A stretch of 64,000 bases of DNA from Candidatus Accumulibacter affinis. Lineage in GTDB: Bacteria > Pseudomonadota > Gammaproteobacteria > Burkholderiales > Rhodocyclaceae. Each line of letters begins with the position of its first letter. Positions within the stretch are counted from its first letter, which is position 1. A program made the translations under genes and the position numbers. The stretch is taken from contig JADJOT010000006.1 in the NCBI GenBank assembly GCA_016713625.1, forward strand, positions 62,001-126,000. The letters are read 5' to 3'. Under the pieces are notes generated by a model. That model searched no databases. It had not been told where the DNA came from and saw only the letters and a list, made by a program, of their open reading frames with translations. Shown here piece by piece: positions 40,131-49,806 of the stretch.

Positions 40131-41954
40131 ATGCCGACCTATAAAGCTCCCCTGCGCGACATGCGCTTCCTCATCAATGAGGTGCTCGACTATCCGGCGC
40201 ACTACGCCGGGCTGTCCAACGGAGGGGAGGCGACGCCCGACATGGTGGCGGCGATCCTCGAAGGCGCCGCGACCTTGTGCGAAGAGGTGCTGGCACCCCT
40301 GAATCTGTCCGGCGATCAGGAAGGTTGCCATTTCCATGCCGGCGAAGTCAGCACCCCGGCCGGATTCAGGGAGGCCTACCGACAGTTCGTCGAAGGCGGC
40401 TGGCAAGGCCTCTCGTTGCCGGTCGAATTCGGGGGCCAGGGCCTGCCGACCTCGCTCAGCGTCTTCAAGGCCGAGATGATGGGTGCGGCCAACTGGTCGT
40501 TCAGCATGTATCCGGGGCTGAGCCTGGGCTGCATCAACACCCTCCTGCGCTACGCCAGCGAGGCGCAGAAAGCGCGCTATCTGCCGGCTCTCGTCAGCGG
40601 CGAGTGGACCGGCACGATGTGCCTGACCGAGCCGCAATGCGGCACCGATCTTGGGCAGATCCGAACCAGGGCCGAGCCGCAGCCCGATGGCAGCTACCGC
40701 ATCACCGGCACGAAGATGTTCATCTCGGCTGGCGATCACGACCTGGCCGAGAACATCGTGCATATCGTCCTTGCCCGCCTGCCCGACTCGCCGCCAGGAA
40801 CCCGCGGCATCTCGCTGTTCGTGGTGCCGAAGTTACGGGTCAACGAGGACGGTTCGGCCGGCCAGCGCAATGGCGTCACTTGCGGCTCGATCGAACACAA
40901 GATGGGCATCCGGGCCTCGGCGACGGCCGTGCTGCATTTCGACGCGGCGATCGGCCAGATGATTTTCGAACCCAACAAGGGCCTCGAGGCGATGTTCACC
41001 TTCATGAACACCGCGCGCATCGGCATCGCCGTTCAGGGCATCGCGCACGCGGAAGCGTCGTTTCAGGGTGCGCTGTCGTATGCCCGGGATCGCCGTTCGA
41101 TGCGCTCGCTGTCGGGGAAAAAGGAACCCGACTCGATTGCCGACGCCCTGATCTGGCACCCCGATGTGCGGCGCATGCTGCTCACCCAGAAAGCAATTGC
41201 CGAAGGTGGCCGGGCGATGATCTATGCCGCAGCCCAGACCGCCGACCGGATGTTCAATGCGACGCTTGAAGACGATCGTGCGGCGCAGGCGCAGTACGAC
41301 AGCCTGCTTGGCTTCTACACGCCGATCCTCAAGGGCTTTCTGACCGAAATGGGCCTTGAGGCAGCCAATCTCGGCATGCAGGTGTTTGGTGGACATGGCT
41401 ACATCCACGAGCACGGAATGGAGCAGATCGCCCGCGATGCCCGCATCGCGACCTTGTACGAAGGCACCACCGGCATCCAGGCGCTTGATCTGCTGGGCCG
41501 CAAGGTGTTGATCGGCAGCCGGGGAAAATGCGTGCGCGACTTCACGCGCATCATGCTGCGCTTTGCCACACCGCGTTTTCTCGCACGCGGGTCGGCGGGC
41601 CGCATGGCTCGCTCGCTGATCCGGCATGCGCTCGAGTGGAATCTGTTCACCGCGCAGATCATGTGGCGAGCGGCCAGGGATCGTGATTTTGTCGGCTCGA
41701 CGAGCGTCGACTACCTGATGTATTCGGGCTATGTGATGATGGGCCATTTCTGGGCCTTGCAGGCTGACCAGGCCCGCCAGCGTCTGCGCAGTGGCCAGGG
41801 TGCAGAATCAGCCGACTTCTATCGCGCCAAGATCCAGACCGCAGAGTTCTACTTTGACCGTCTGCTGCCACGTGCCGATGCACACCGAACCAGCGCACTG
41901 GCGCCGACGCGTTCGCTGATGCAGATGGACAACGGGAATTTTGCGTTTCCCTGA
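40131..41954 (+). CDS. Acyl-CoA dehydrogenase, long (DmdC-like) type
   Basis: 607 residues from ATG 40131 (MPTYKAPLRDMRFLINEVLD), the characteristic start of this subfamily. The FAD-binding core has MCLTEPQCGTDLGQIRTRAE and KMFISAGDHDLAENIVHIVL; the C-terminal helical domain has LGMQVFGGHGYIHEHGMEQ and LYEGTTGIQALDLLGRKVL, with the catalytic Glu expected in YEGTTGIQ. It oxidises acyl-CoA to enoyl-CoA in beta-oxidation or related routes. The TetR regulator gene upstream is divergent. Confidence 0.9.
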   Translation: MPTYKAPLRDMRFLINEVLDYPAHYAGLSNGGEATPDMVAAILEGAATLCEEVLAPLNLSGDQEGCHFHAGEVSTPAGFREAYRQFVEGGWQGLSLPVEFGGQGLPTSLSVFKAEMMGAANWSFSMYPGLSLGCINTLLRYASEAQKARYLPALVSGEWTGTMCLTEPQCGTDLGQIRTRAEPQPDGSYRITGTKMFISAGDHDLAENIVHIVLARLPDSPPGTRGISLFVVPKLRVNEDGSAGQRNGVTCGSIEHKMGIRASATAVLHFDAAIGQMIFEPNKGLEAMFTFMNTARIGIAVQGIAHAEASFQGALSYARDRRSMRSLSGKKEPDSIADALIWHPDVRRMLLTQKAIAEGGRAMIYAAAQTADRMFNATLEDDRAAQAQYDSLLGFYTPILKGFLTEMGLEAANLGMQVFGGHGYIHEHGMEQIARDARIATLYEGTTGIQALDLLGRKVLIGSRGKCVRDFTRIMLRFATPRFLARGSAGRMARSLIRHALEWNLFTAQIMWRAARDRDFVGSTSVDYLMYSGYVMMGHFWALQADQARQRLRSGQGAESADFYRAKIQTAEFYFDRLLPRADAHRTSALAPTRSLMQMDNGNFAFP

Positions 41955-42071
41955 TGGCATGCGGTCGAATTTCCGGCATGACGGTCGCCAAGTGTCGCGA
42001 CTGGTGCAGGACGCAGCAGGGGAAATCAAGCATACTATTCCCGGAACTCCTGCCACGCTGACGAGGCGACC

Positions 42072-44735
42072 ATGACTGTCCGAAACCTGGAATTTCTCTT
42101 TCGTCCCAAGTCAGTGGCGGTGGTTGCTGAACCCGACGCGCCGAGTCGCTACGCCGAGGCGGTGCGGGCGAATCTTGCTGCCGGCGGATTTGCCGGCCCG
42201 GTCGTTTCGGTGGAAGCAAGGAGGCGCTCGCGCTTCGCCATTGGTGCCGACGTCCGCATCGGCGAGCTCGAAGTGGTCGCCGATCTGGCGATCATCTGCG
42301 CAGCGCTCGATATGGTGCCGTCGATCATCACGCAACTCGGTGCGCGTGGCACCCGCGGGGTGATCGTTGGGCCGTGGATGTGGCACAAGATCAACAGCAG
42401 TCAGATAGCGGCGGCACGCAAGGCCATCCTCGAAGCGGCGCGGCCTCACCTGATACGGGTTCTTGGGCCCGGTAGCGGCGGGCTCGTCGTTCCCGCGAGG
42501 GGTCTCAATGCCAGTGCCAGCCCTGCTTCGATCGCGCCGGGAAAGATTGCCCTGGTCAGCCAGTCGACGGCAATCACGGCGGCGGTGCTCGATCGCGCCC
42601 ACAGCAGGGGAATCGGCTTCTCGACGGTGCTGCACCTGGGCGCCGGCCTCGACGTCGATCTTGCCGACGTGCTCGACTGGCTGGCGGCAGACCAGGACAC
42701 CCGGTCGATCCTGGTCCAGTTCGACGAAGTCGCGAACGGACGCAAGTTCCTGTCGGCAGCACGTGCCGCCGGACGCAACAAACCGGTGGTCGCCATCCGT
42801 GGCGGACGAGTCGAGACAAGACGCCCGCTGGACAGTCCGTTCACCACAGACGACGTCTACGAAGCAGCACTGCGCCGTTCCGGCTGGGTGCGCATCGACA
42901 CGTTGGGGGATCTGTTCGAAGCCGTCGAGGCAATGGCGCGGGCGCGCCCGCTGCGCGGCGAGCACCTGACCATTCTTGGCAACGGCCATGGCCTCGGGCG
43001 AATTGCCGGCGACACGCTGCTGCGCTCGGGTGGTCAGTTGGGCAGCCTCTCGCCGGACACCTTGAAGCACCTCGACGAACTGCTGCAGACGCGTTCGCCA
43101 CTGGCCAACCCGCTCGCCCTGCCGCCAGACGTCAGACCGGAGAGCTGGGCGGCGGCGCTGTCGGCCGTACTCGCAGATAGCCACACGGATACGGTATTGA
43201 CGGTGTGTACGCCATCTCCCTTCGCCGCCAGCGCCGATGTCGCCACGGCGATCTGTGAGGTTTCCGGCAAAACTGCGTCCAACGTGCTCACTTGCTGGGT
43301 CGGCGGCGCAGCCATGCGCGAAGCGCAGACCATTGCCGCGGCGAACGGGGTGTTGAGCCATGACTCACCAGAAAAGGCGATCGCGGTCTTTCTCGGTGTA
43401 GTGAACTACCTGCGAAATCGCAGGCTGCTCCTGCAAATGCCGCCATCGCTGGCCGAGAGCTTCACTCCGGACATCGGTGCCGCACGCAGTGTGATCAAGG
43501 AAGCAATCGACGTCGGGGCGGCAGCGCTGTCGGCCCGCCAGGCACGCCGTCTGTTGGAAGCCTACGGAATTGCCGTCGCGGAGTACCCGCTGGCGGGCAG
43601 CATAGCTACCGCCATCCTGGCTGCCGACGAGATCGGCTATCCGGTCGATCTCGGCCTGGTACTCGCCGATGGCGCGGAGTTTGCACAGGTCGCGACGGGT
43701 CTCCGCTCGCCGGCAGAGATCCGGATCGCCGCGCGCGGACTGCGCAGCAGCGCGCGTGCGCAGCGCCCGGGCAGCCGCGTCAGCCGCTACCGGCTACGCT
43801 CCAGCGTCGCCCGTAGTGGCGCCCCCGCAGTGCGTCTGGGCGTTGCCGACGATCCGGTGTTCGGCCTGGTGATTTTCCTCGGGCCGGCATCGGCCGCCAG
43901 GGGGCGGGTCTATCGCGTCGTTGTCGCCCTGCCGCCGCTGAACCTGGTGCTGGCCCACGATCTGGTGGCGCGCAGCCGCTTTGGCGAGGCAATGCCCGAA
44001 GACGATCAGGTAGCACTGCAAGCAGTGCTGAGCAATGCGCTGGTTCGCTTGTCGCAGCTGCTCACCGACCTCGACGAGGTGACGGACGTGGAACTGGCTT
44101 CGCTGCACGTCGAGACCTCGGGGGTAGTCGTGCTCGACGCGCACATCGGCGTCGGCAAGGTGGCGCACCGGAGTGAGCTGCGCCGCTTTGCAATCCGGCC
44201 CTATCCGAAAGAACTCGAACAGCAAGTGGATTGGGACGGTCGCACGCTCCTGATCCGGCCGATCCGACCGGAGGACGAGACCACACTCGGCAGACTCCTC
44301 AATTCGCTGGCTCCGGAGGATTCGCGCATGCGTTTTTTTGACTCGATCAAGAGTCTGCCGCGCGCGCGCCTCGCCCGCTTTACCCAGATCGACTACGATC
44401 GCGAGATGGCCCTGGTGGCCATCGATCACGACTGCGATGGCGTCGAACGTTCGCTCGGCGAGGTCCGCGCCGTTACCGACCCCGGCGGTGCCTTCGCTGA
44501 CTTTGCGCTCGTGGTCAGATCAGATCTCAAGGGCCAGGGACTCGGACGGCGGCTACTGCAGAGCCTGATCAGCTACGGCCAAAGCCGCGGCATCGGCGAA
44601 TTGCGCGGCGAAACGATGGACGGCAACCTGCGCATGCAGCGTCTGGCGAAAAGCCTCGGCTTCACGGTGACCACCGGCAACGACCGCGGCATCCTCGACC
44701 TTCGCCTGGTGCTGCAGAGCAGCGAAAAGGCCTGA
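42072..44735 (+). CDS. Pat-like protein acetyltransferase (acyl-CoA synthetase-GNAT fusion)
   Basis: 887 residues: CoA-binding domain (about 1-125), succinyl-CoA-synthetase-like domains (about 140-460), ATP-grasp segment (about 485-710, degenerate) and C-terminal GNAT domain (about 720-885: LIRPIRPEDETTLGRLL; LVVRSDLKGQGLGRRLLQSL). Where ADP-forming acyl-CoA synthetases carry the phospho-His (SHTGA-type motif), this protein reads LDSPFTTDDVYEAALRRSGW with no His. That loss is typical of Pat/PatZ enzymes, which acetylate lysines, for example on acetyl-CoA synthetase, rather than ligating CoA. Single gene, 117 nt after the dehydrogenase. Confidence 0.88.
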   Translation: MTVRNLEFLFRPKSVAVVAEPDAPSRYAEAVRANLAAGGFAGPVVSVEARRRSRFAIGADVRIGELEVVADLAIICAALDMVPSIITQLGARGTRGVIVGPWMWHKINSSQIAAARKAILEAARPHLIRVLGPGSGGLVVPARGLNASASPASIAPGKIALVSQSTAITAAVLDRAHSRGIGFSTVLHLGAGLDVDLADVLDWLAADQDTRSILVQFDEVANGRKFLSAARAAGRNKPVVAIRGGRVETRRPLDSPFTTDDVYEAALRRSGWVRIDTLGDLFEAVEAMARARPLRGEHLTILGNGHGLGRIAGDTLLRSGGQLGSLSPDTLKHLDELLQTRSPLANPLALPPDVRPESWAAALSAVLADSHTDTVLTVCTPSPFAASADVATAICEVSGKTASNVLTCWVGGAAMREAQTIAAANGVLSHDSPEKAIAVFLGVVNYLRNRRLLLQMPPSLAESFTPDIGAARSVIKEAIDVGAAALSARQARRLLEAYGIAVAEYPLAGSIATAILAADEIGYPVDLGLVLADGAEFAQVATGLRSPAEIRIAARGLRSSARAQRPGSRVSRYRLRSSVARSGAPAVRLGVADDPVFGLVIFLGPASAARGRVYRVVVALPPLNLVLAHDLVARSRFGEAMPEDDQVALQAVLSNALVRLSQLLTDLDEVTDVELASLHVETSGVVVLDAHIGVGKVAHRSELRRFAIRPYPKELEQQVDWDGRTLLIRPIRPEDETTLGRLLNSLAPEDSRMRFFDSIKSLPRARLARFTQIDYDREMALVAIDHDCDGVERSLGEVRAVTDPGGAFADFALVVRSDLKGQGLGRRLLQSLISYGQSRGIGELRGETMDGNLRMQRLAKSLGFTVTTGNDRGILDLRLVLQSSEKA

Positions 44736-44752
44736 CGATTCGCCCGCAATAC

Positions 44753-45169
44753 CTATCGGGCAAGTTCGCGGAGATGCGCAGCCACCGTCAGCAGCTGCCC
44801 CTGGTCCATCCGGACGATGTACTTGCGGCTGACGCTGCTGATGATCTTCACTGCGCCGGCCATGGCCAGACGTGCTGATTGTTCGCCGATGATGCCGACC
44901 TTGGCCAGCCGGAGCGGTCTCAGGAAATAGTAATCCATTCCCGCCTCGGTGAGCTCCGCCGCCAGGTCGGCCAGCGCAGCGCCATGCCTCGCGTCACCGG
45001 GGGTTTCCTCAAGGGCCGCCAGCACGGCATCGGTTTTGATGCGCAGCTCCTGCGAATGATGGAAGCACAGCTGCGGTTCGGCCCTGGCAGCTACTTCGCC
45101 AGGACGGCTGGCCGGCTTTGCGGCGGGTTTTGCGCTACGTGTGTTGGCGGCTTTCGCGGTAGTGGCCAT
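44753..45169 (-). CDS. Unknown helical protein, 138 aa
   Basis: An Ala/Lys-rich N-terminal tail (about 1-30) precedes a helical domain: FHHSQELRIKTDAVLAALEE, LADLAAELTEAGMDYYFLRP, LRLAKVGIIGEQSARLAMAG. It is not a known enzyme family. The basic tail resembles those of nucleoid- or granule-associated proteins, but that is only an impression. Convergent with the Pat-like gene; a dispersed repeat lies just upstream. Confidence 0.6.
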   Translation of the reverse strand: MATTAKAANTRSAKPAAKPASRPGEVAARAEPQLCFHHSQELRIKTDAVLAALEETPGDARHGAALADLAAELTEAGMDYYFLRPLRLAKVGIIGEQSARLAMAGAVKIISSVSRKYIVRMDQGQLLTVAAHLRELAR

Positions 45170-45183
45170 GCGCTTCCGATCGG

Positions 45184-45309
45184 CTTAATGTGAAAGTCGC
45201 GTCAGCGACTCACGAACCTCCCCTCGCCCGCTTGTGGGAGAGGGGTCGGGGGTGAGGGAACGGTCATGGCTTTCATCATCAGGGGTGTCTGGAATCGCCA
45301 TGACCGTTA
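45184..45309. repeat. Dispersed 126-bp intergenic repeat, copy B
   Basis: Nearly identical over its whole length to 24566-24691, including the gtcatggctttcatcatc segment and the ggtgtctggaatcgcca end. Located between two genes, as are all copies. Confidence 0.85.
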
Positions 45310-45370
45310 GTAAAGCTCGCAGCGGCGAGCAATCTGTGGTTTGGGCTGCTTGCCCGGGGTGAGGCGCAAA

Positions 45371-47587
45371 CTACTGCTGCATCGCCAGCAATTCCTTGTC
45401 GGCATAGCTCAGGCGCGTCGCCAGGACGCGGGCAATCGCTTCGAGCAGCTGGAAGGCGAGCCGCCGGTGCTGCTCGCGCAGCATCTCGAAGTCCTCCCGC
45501 CGCAACACGTAGAGTTCGGTGTCTTCGATTGCGGTGGCATCGGCGCTGAAATACGCCGCCCGGGAAATGAACGACAAACCGCCGAAGAAGTCGCCGCGAC
45601 CGTAAGTCAGCCGGTGCTGGCTGCTGTCGGTGCCGGGAATCGGCACACTGATGCGGACGGAACCCTTGCGGATCAGAAACAACTGATCCGCCGGGTCGCC
45701 GCTGGTGAACACCTTGTTTTCCCTGGCCACCGAGCGTCGCCCGATGCATTCGACGAGCGCAATCAGCGACTCCTCCTTGGCATCCCGGAAGACGTCCAGC
45801 TCGTAGATCTCGAGCGGCGGCAGATCGGCCTCCTGTTGCAGACTCTCGCCAAGGATGTGGTCTTCAATCCATTCGACCGCGTCGTCGATCAGCGGAAAGA
45901 CCTTGACCTGGTCGCTGCCGGTGGTCAGTTCCATCTGCGTGAAGAGTTCGGCGATGTTGCGCCCGTTGGGCAGCGTATGATCCAGGCCGCTGAAGACCAG
46001 GAAAGCGCCATGCTCCTTCAGCGAGTCCCTGATCTGGCTCAGCAGATGCACCGCCGTCACGTCCACCGACTGCACGCGGCGCATGTCGAGCAGCAGGTAG
46101 CTGCGTTTGCGCAGCTCCGGCTCGAGGGCGGTGTACAGCTGGTCCTTGGTGCCGAAGAACAGGCTGCCCTGCAACTCCAGGATGACGCTGCGGTCGCCGT
46201 GTTTCTCGAGCATCTCCATCTGGTGCTCCAGGCGCACCCGCTTCGAAAACCGGTTGCTACCCTCGACCTTGTTGCGAATGATCGTGCTCCCCAGCTGCTC
46301 GCGAATGAACAGCAGCATCGCCAACGCGATCCCCACCGCCGACGCGGCGATCAGGCTGTAGGTGAGCGCCACCGCCACCACCACCACGATCACCACGAAG
46401 TCGAGCACCGTCCAGGGCGACTGCAGCAGTTGCAGACTATGCCTGTCGATCATGCGAATGCCGACGACGATCAGGATGCCGGCCAGCGCGGCGACCGGAA
46501 TCCACGCAATGAACGCCCCCAGCACGAGAAACGCGAACAGCGACAGGATTCCTTCAATGACCCCGGAGACCCGCGTCTGGCCACCGCTCGCCAGATTGAC
46601 CAGGGTCGCCCCCATCTGCCCTGCCCCCGGCATGCCGCCGGCGCAGGCAGAGGCGACATTGCCGATACCCTGCGCGACCAGTTCGCGGTTGGAATCGTGG
46701 CGACTGCGCGTCAGCGAATCGAGAACGACGGCCGTCTTGAGCGTGTCGATCGACAGCAGCACCGCCAGGGTCAGTGCGCTCCCCATCAGGTTGCCGATCT
46801 GGCTGAGTTTGAGTTCGCCGATGTCGCGCCAGCGGCCGGTAATCGCCTCCAGCATGCTCGACGCCGAGCCACCGAGCGGCCCGATGATCAGCTTGTTGCC
46901 TTCGAGGACGAGCATCGATTCGTCGACGAAGTACGCCAGCCCGAAATAGGTGAGCACCCCGGCCAGCAGCCCGAGGATCGCCGCCGGAACGATGCGCGTG
47001 ACGAGCGGCGCGGCGAGCATCACCAACGCCGTGACGATCCCGATCAGCGCGCTCTGCCACTGCCACATTTCCGGCGAAATCAGCGTTCGCCACAGCGACT
47101 GACTGCCAAAAACCCCGAGCAGTTTGGAGATCTGGCTGCCGATGATGATCAGGCCGACGCCGGTGAGGTAGCCGCTGACCACCGGGAAGGGGATGTACTT
47201 GATCAGGCTGCCGATGCCCATGAAGCCGAGCAGCAGCTGGATCAGGCCGGCGACCAGACCGAGCGCGGTGAGCATCAGCACGATGAACACCGGGTCGACG
47301 TCCTGGCGCACGAGCTCGATGGCAAACGCCGAGAGCACCGCCGCGGCGGGCGCGCAGGGCGCGGTGATCAGCCGGTTGGTGCCGCCCAGGCTGGGCGCCA
47401 CGAGTCCGAGGGCGGTTGCGCCGAGAATTCCGGCGAGCGCGCCGAGACCGGCATAGGCCGGACCGATCGACGCATAGATGGTGACCCCGAAAGCGATCGC
47501 CGACGGCAGCGCGACCAGCATCGCCGCCAGCCCGCCCCAGAAATCGCCGACCAGCTTGTCGTTCTTGATACCCATCGATAGTTCCAC
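45371..47587 (-). CDS. SulP-family anion transporter with STAS and cyclic-nucleotide domains
   Basis: 738 residues: SulP membrane domain (about 10-430: DFWGGLAAMLVALPSAIAFG; NRLITAPCAPAAAVLSAFA; GMPGAGQMGATLVNLASGG), STAS domain (about 460-570: SVILELQGSLFFGTKDQLY; YLLLDMRRVQSVDVTAVHLL) and a C-terminal cyclic-nucleotide-binding-type domain (about 605-730: NKVFTSGDPADQLFLIRKGS; YGRGDFFGGLSFIS). Probably a sulfate, bicarbonate or similar anion carrier gated by a nucleotide. The start is MELSMGIKNDKLV at 47587; MGIKND at 47575 is also possible. Confidence 0.88.
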   Translation of the reverse strand: MELSMGIKNDKLVGDFWGGLAAMLVALPSAIAFGVTIYASIGPAYAGLGALAGILGATALGLVAPSLGGTNRLITAPCAPAAAVLSAFAIELVRQDVDPVFIVLMLTALGLVAGLIQLLLGFMGIGSLIKYIPFPVVSGYLTGVGLIIIGSQISKLLGVFGSQSLWRTLISPEMWQWQSALIGIVTALVMLAAPLVTRIVPAAILGLLAGVLTYFGLAYFVDESMLVLEGNKLIIGPLGGSASSMLEAITGRWRDIGELKLSQIGNLMGSALTLAVLLSIDTLKTAVVLDSLTRSRHDSNRELVAQGIGNVASACAGGMPGAGQMGATLVNLASGGQTRVSGVIEGILSLFAFLVLGAFIAWIPVAALAGILIVVGIRMIDRHSLQLLQSPWTVLDFVVIVVVVAVALTYSLIAASAVGIALAMLLFIREQLGSTIIRNKVEGSNRFSKRVRLEHQMEMLEKHGDRSVILELQGSLFFGTKDQLYTALEPELRKRSYLLLDMRRVQSVDVTAVHLLSQIRDSLKEHGAFLVFSGLDHTLPNGRNIAELFTQMELTTGSDQVKVFPLIDDAVEWIEDHILGESLQQEADLPPLEIYELDVFRDAKEESLIALVECIGRRSVARENKVFTSGDPADQLFLIRKGSVRISVPIPGTDSSQHRLTYGRGDFFGGLSFISRAAYFSADATAIEDTELYVLRREDFEMLREQHRRLAFQLLEAIARVLATRLSYADKELLAMQQ

Positions 47588-47936
47588 AGCGCAGGCCCTC
47601 CCTCAGACGATTACGACCCAGACTCCCCCGCAGACCTTTCGCCAGCCCAACGACCGGCGACGATTCCCGAGTCGACCGATCGGGAATCAACCATCGTAAC
47701 ACGATGAAACGGGATTTTCCGCGTTTTGCGCTGCTGACGAAGATCGCGCACAGCCCGGCGCCGCCCGCTCGCCGTCACGCCCACAGGTGCCCGGAAGCGG
47801 CGTCGCGGTACACCGGACAAGACCGGATTGACCGCCCGCGCGCCAGCCACCTATACTCGCCGTGTTGCCCCGGCCCTGGCCACGCGACCTTCACGACCGT
47901 GCCCGCACCCCCTGACCCGTCCCGCGCCATCGCCAA
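47588..47936. other. Intergenic region, no gene seen
   Basis: About 350 bp between divergent genes, so promoters for both should lie here. I could not assign elements. Confidence 0.4.
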
Positions 47937-48503
47937 ATGACCCGCTCTGCCAACGAGCCCCTGCACCGCGTGGCGATCGCCCGCATCGTCGCCGTCCTGC
48001 TGGCGACCCTGCTCATGCACTGGGTCAGCCAGCTGCATCTGTTCTACTTCGCACTGCTTGGCGTCATCGCCACGCTGCTGCTGCTCAGCTATTTCCCGGC
48101 GCTTCCCAAACTGCCCGGGCTGCGCGCGATCAGGCGCAGCGACCGGCTGGCGGTGTGGATCGTGCTCGCCGTGCTGGCGATTCTCGGCTACCTGCACCAT
48201 GCCAACGCGTGGGTCGCCGATGGCGCTTTCAATCGCCCCACCGACGTCGCGCTCTGGAAAAGCGAGCTGGTCCTCAGCATCGCGCTCGCCGCGCCGCTGG
48301 TACGCTGGATCGCGACGGCGCTGGTGCCGAACTGGCGCGAAACGGGAGGAAGCTACTTTGCGCGCGAATTCGCGCTCTACGTCAATTTCTCGGGCGTCGC
48401 CGTCCTGCTGTGGACCGGCCAGGCCAGCCTCAGCCTGACGCTACTGGTCGCGATCGGCGCGCTGATCGTGCTCGCCGAGCTGACCCTGCATGCTGGCGGG
48501 TGA
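47937..48503 (+). CDS. Integral membrane protein of unknown function
   Basis: 188 residues with five hydrophobic segments (IVAVLLATLLMHWV, LFYFALLGVIATLLLLSYF, LAVWIVLAVLAILGYL, LVLSIALAAPLVRWIATAL, LTLLVAIGALIVLAEL). No recognised family. The reading frame has the typical third-position GC of the region. Transcribed alone. Confidence 0.65.
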   Translation: MTRSANEPLHRVAIARIVAVLLATLLMHWVSQLHLFYFALLGVIATLLLLSYFPALPKLPGLRAIRRSDRLAVWIVLAVLAILGYLHHANAWVADGAFNRPTDVALWKSELVLSIALAAPLVRWIATALVPNWRETGGSYFAREFALYVNFSGVAVLLWTGQASLSLTLLVAIGALIVLAELTLHAGG

Positions 48504-48555
48504 GCGCTGCAAGAGGCGTCTGCTAGCGCCGACCCGGACGCGCCGGCAGCGCCGC

Positions 48556-48798
48556 TCAAGCGTTTGCCTCCCACTCCTTGCGCAGATCCTGCTGCCAGAT
48601 CAGCCCGTCGCCGGCCGACCACAAGCCTGCGGTCTGCGCCAGCAGAGCGTCGAAGTCTTCTTCGGGGTTTTCCTGCGCGCGCCGCATGGCGGCCACCGCC
48701 TCGCGAACAATCTCGGTCATCGACCGGTGCTGCCGGGCAGCTTCCTCGTCGAGCCAGCGCTTGTCGGACTCGGGCAGACTGATGATGGTGCGAACCAT
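48556..48798 (-). CDS. Ribbon-helix-helix antitoxin-like protein, orphan
   Basis: 80 residues from ATG 48798 (MVRTIISLPESDKRWLDEEA). The N-terminal strand-helix-helix (ARQHRSMTEIVREAVAAMRR) is of the CopG/Arc type that binds DNA as a dimer, and the C-terminal LIWQQDLRKEWEANA could bind a toxin. No toxin gene follows: the next gene, 52 nt away, is on the opposite strand. A toxin may be missing or act in trans. Confidence 0.75.
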   Translation of the reverse strand: MVRTIISLPESDKRWLDEEAARQHRSMTEIVREAVAAMRRAQENPEEDFDALLAQTAGLWSAGDGLIWQQDLRKEWEANA

Positions 48799-48985
48799 GC
48801 CGGTCTCCTGGATATCACATATTGCGAGAAGGATATCGTGTCCGGTGACCCCAGGCAATTCCCGTAGATGACCCGCGGACCGCGGGTTTTCGCCGGCGGC
48901 TCGCCCCTGTCCCCGTGTCGCACTTCCTGCGCGGCCGCTTTGTTTCTATCATCGCGTCCACTGTCCGTACCAGGCGCTGCCCACG

Positions 48986-49792
48986 ATGACTGCCCCCACT
49001 GACCCCGGCCATGCCCCGCAGCAGCCCCCCGTCTCGCCAAGCGCGCAAAGTCCGCTGCCGCCAGTGCGACGGCAACGTACGCTGCTGCTGCCCGACATCG
49101 ACTGGGTGAGCATCGCTGGCGGCGAGTTCGTCTATCAGCAGGGCGAGCGACGGCAGCTGCCGGCCTTCCGGATCGCCCGCTACCCGGTGACCAACCTCCA
49201 GTACCAGACCTTCATCGACGCTGGCGGCTACCGCGACGATCGCTGGTGGAAGAATCTCAAGCGATCCGAGCCGCAACCGCCGCGCTGGCCGCAGGCCAAC
49301 CGGCCGCGGACGGACGTCGACTGGTATGAGGCGGTGGCCTTCAGCCGCTGGCTGAGCGTGCAGCTTGGCTACGAGGTCCGGCTGCCGACCGAGGAGGAAT
49401 GGGAGCGCGCAGCACGTGGCGCCGAGGGGCGTGAGTACCCGTGGGGGAAGGAGTATGAAAGCGGACGGGCGAACATCGACGAGACATGGAGTAGTAACCA
49501 GGTTGGTGAGTGGAATCTCCAACAGACGACGGCCGTCGGCGTTTATCCGCACAACGCATCGAAAGAAGGGATCCTGGATCTTGCCGGTAACGTCTTGGAT
49601 TGGTGTCTCAACAAGCACGATCACCAAGAGCAAACCCAGATCGACACCAGCGGCGCCTGGCGCGTGCTGTGTGGGGGCTGTTGGAGATACAACGCCAATG
49701 GCGCGCTTGGCTCGCAGCGCAGTGCGTATCGGCCTGATTCCCGAGACGACTTCCAAGGCTTCCGGTTGTTGTCGTCTGACCTCACTACTTGA
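48986..49792 (+). CDS. FGE-sulfatase/C-type-lectin-fold protein facing operon B
   Basis: 268 residues: a short proline-rich N-terminus, then one formylglycine-generating-enzyme-like domain (about 40-265) with DIDWVSIAGGEFVYQQGE, IARYPVTNLQYQTFIDAG, RLPTEEEWERAARGAEGR and DFQGFRLLSS. The Cys residues are RVLCGGCW, not the catalytic pair of true FGE, so sulfatase activation is unlikely and a binding role is more probable. It closely parallels the C-terminal domain of the 52797-50449 protein and is convergent with it. The C-terminal segment is more diverged than the rest, as in DGR target domains. Confidence 0.82.
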   Translation: MTAPTDPGHAPQQPPVSPSAQSPLPPVRRQRTLLLPDIDWVSIAGGEFVYQQGERRQLPAFRIARYPVTNLQYQTFIDAGGYRDDRWWKNLKRSEPQPPRWPQANRPRTDVDWYEAVAFSRWLSVQLGYEVRLPTEEEWERAARGAEGREYPWGKEYESGRANIDETWSSNQVGEWNLQQTTAVGVYPHNASKEGILDLAGNVLDWCLNKHDHQEQTQIDTSGAWRVLCGGCWRYNANGALGSQRSAYRPDSRDDFQGFRLLSSDLTT

Positions 49793-49806
49793 CCGGATGT
49801 TCGGGG

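Noticed and set aside
45341..47581. 746-aa plus-strand frame opposite the SulP gene
   Set aside because: Antisense to a fully recognisable transporter; low-complexity His/Asp/Arg composition.
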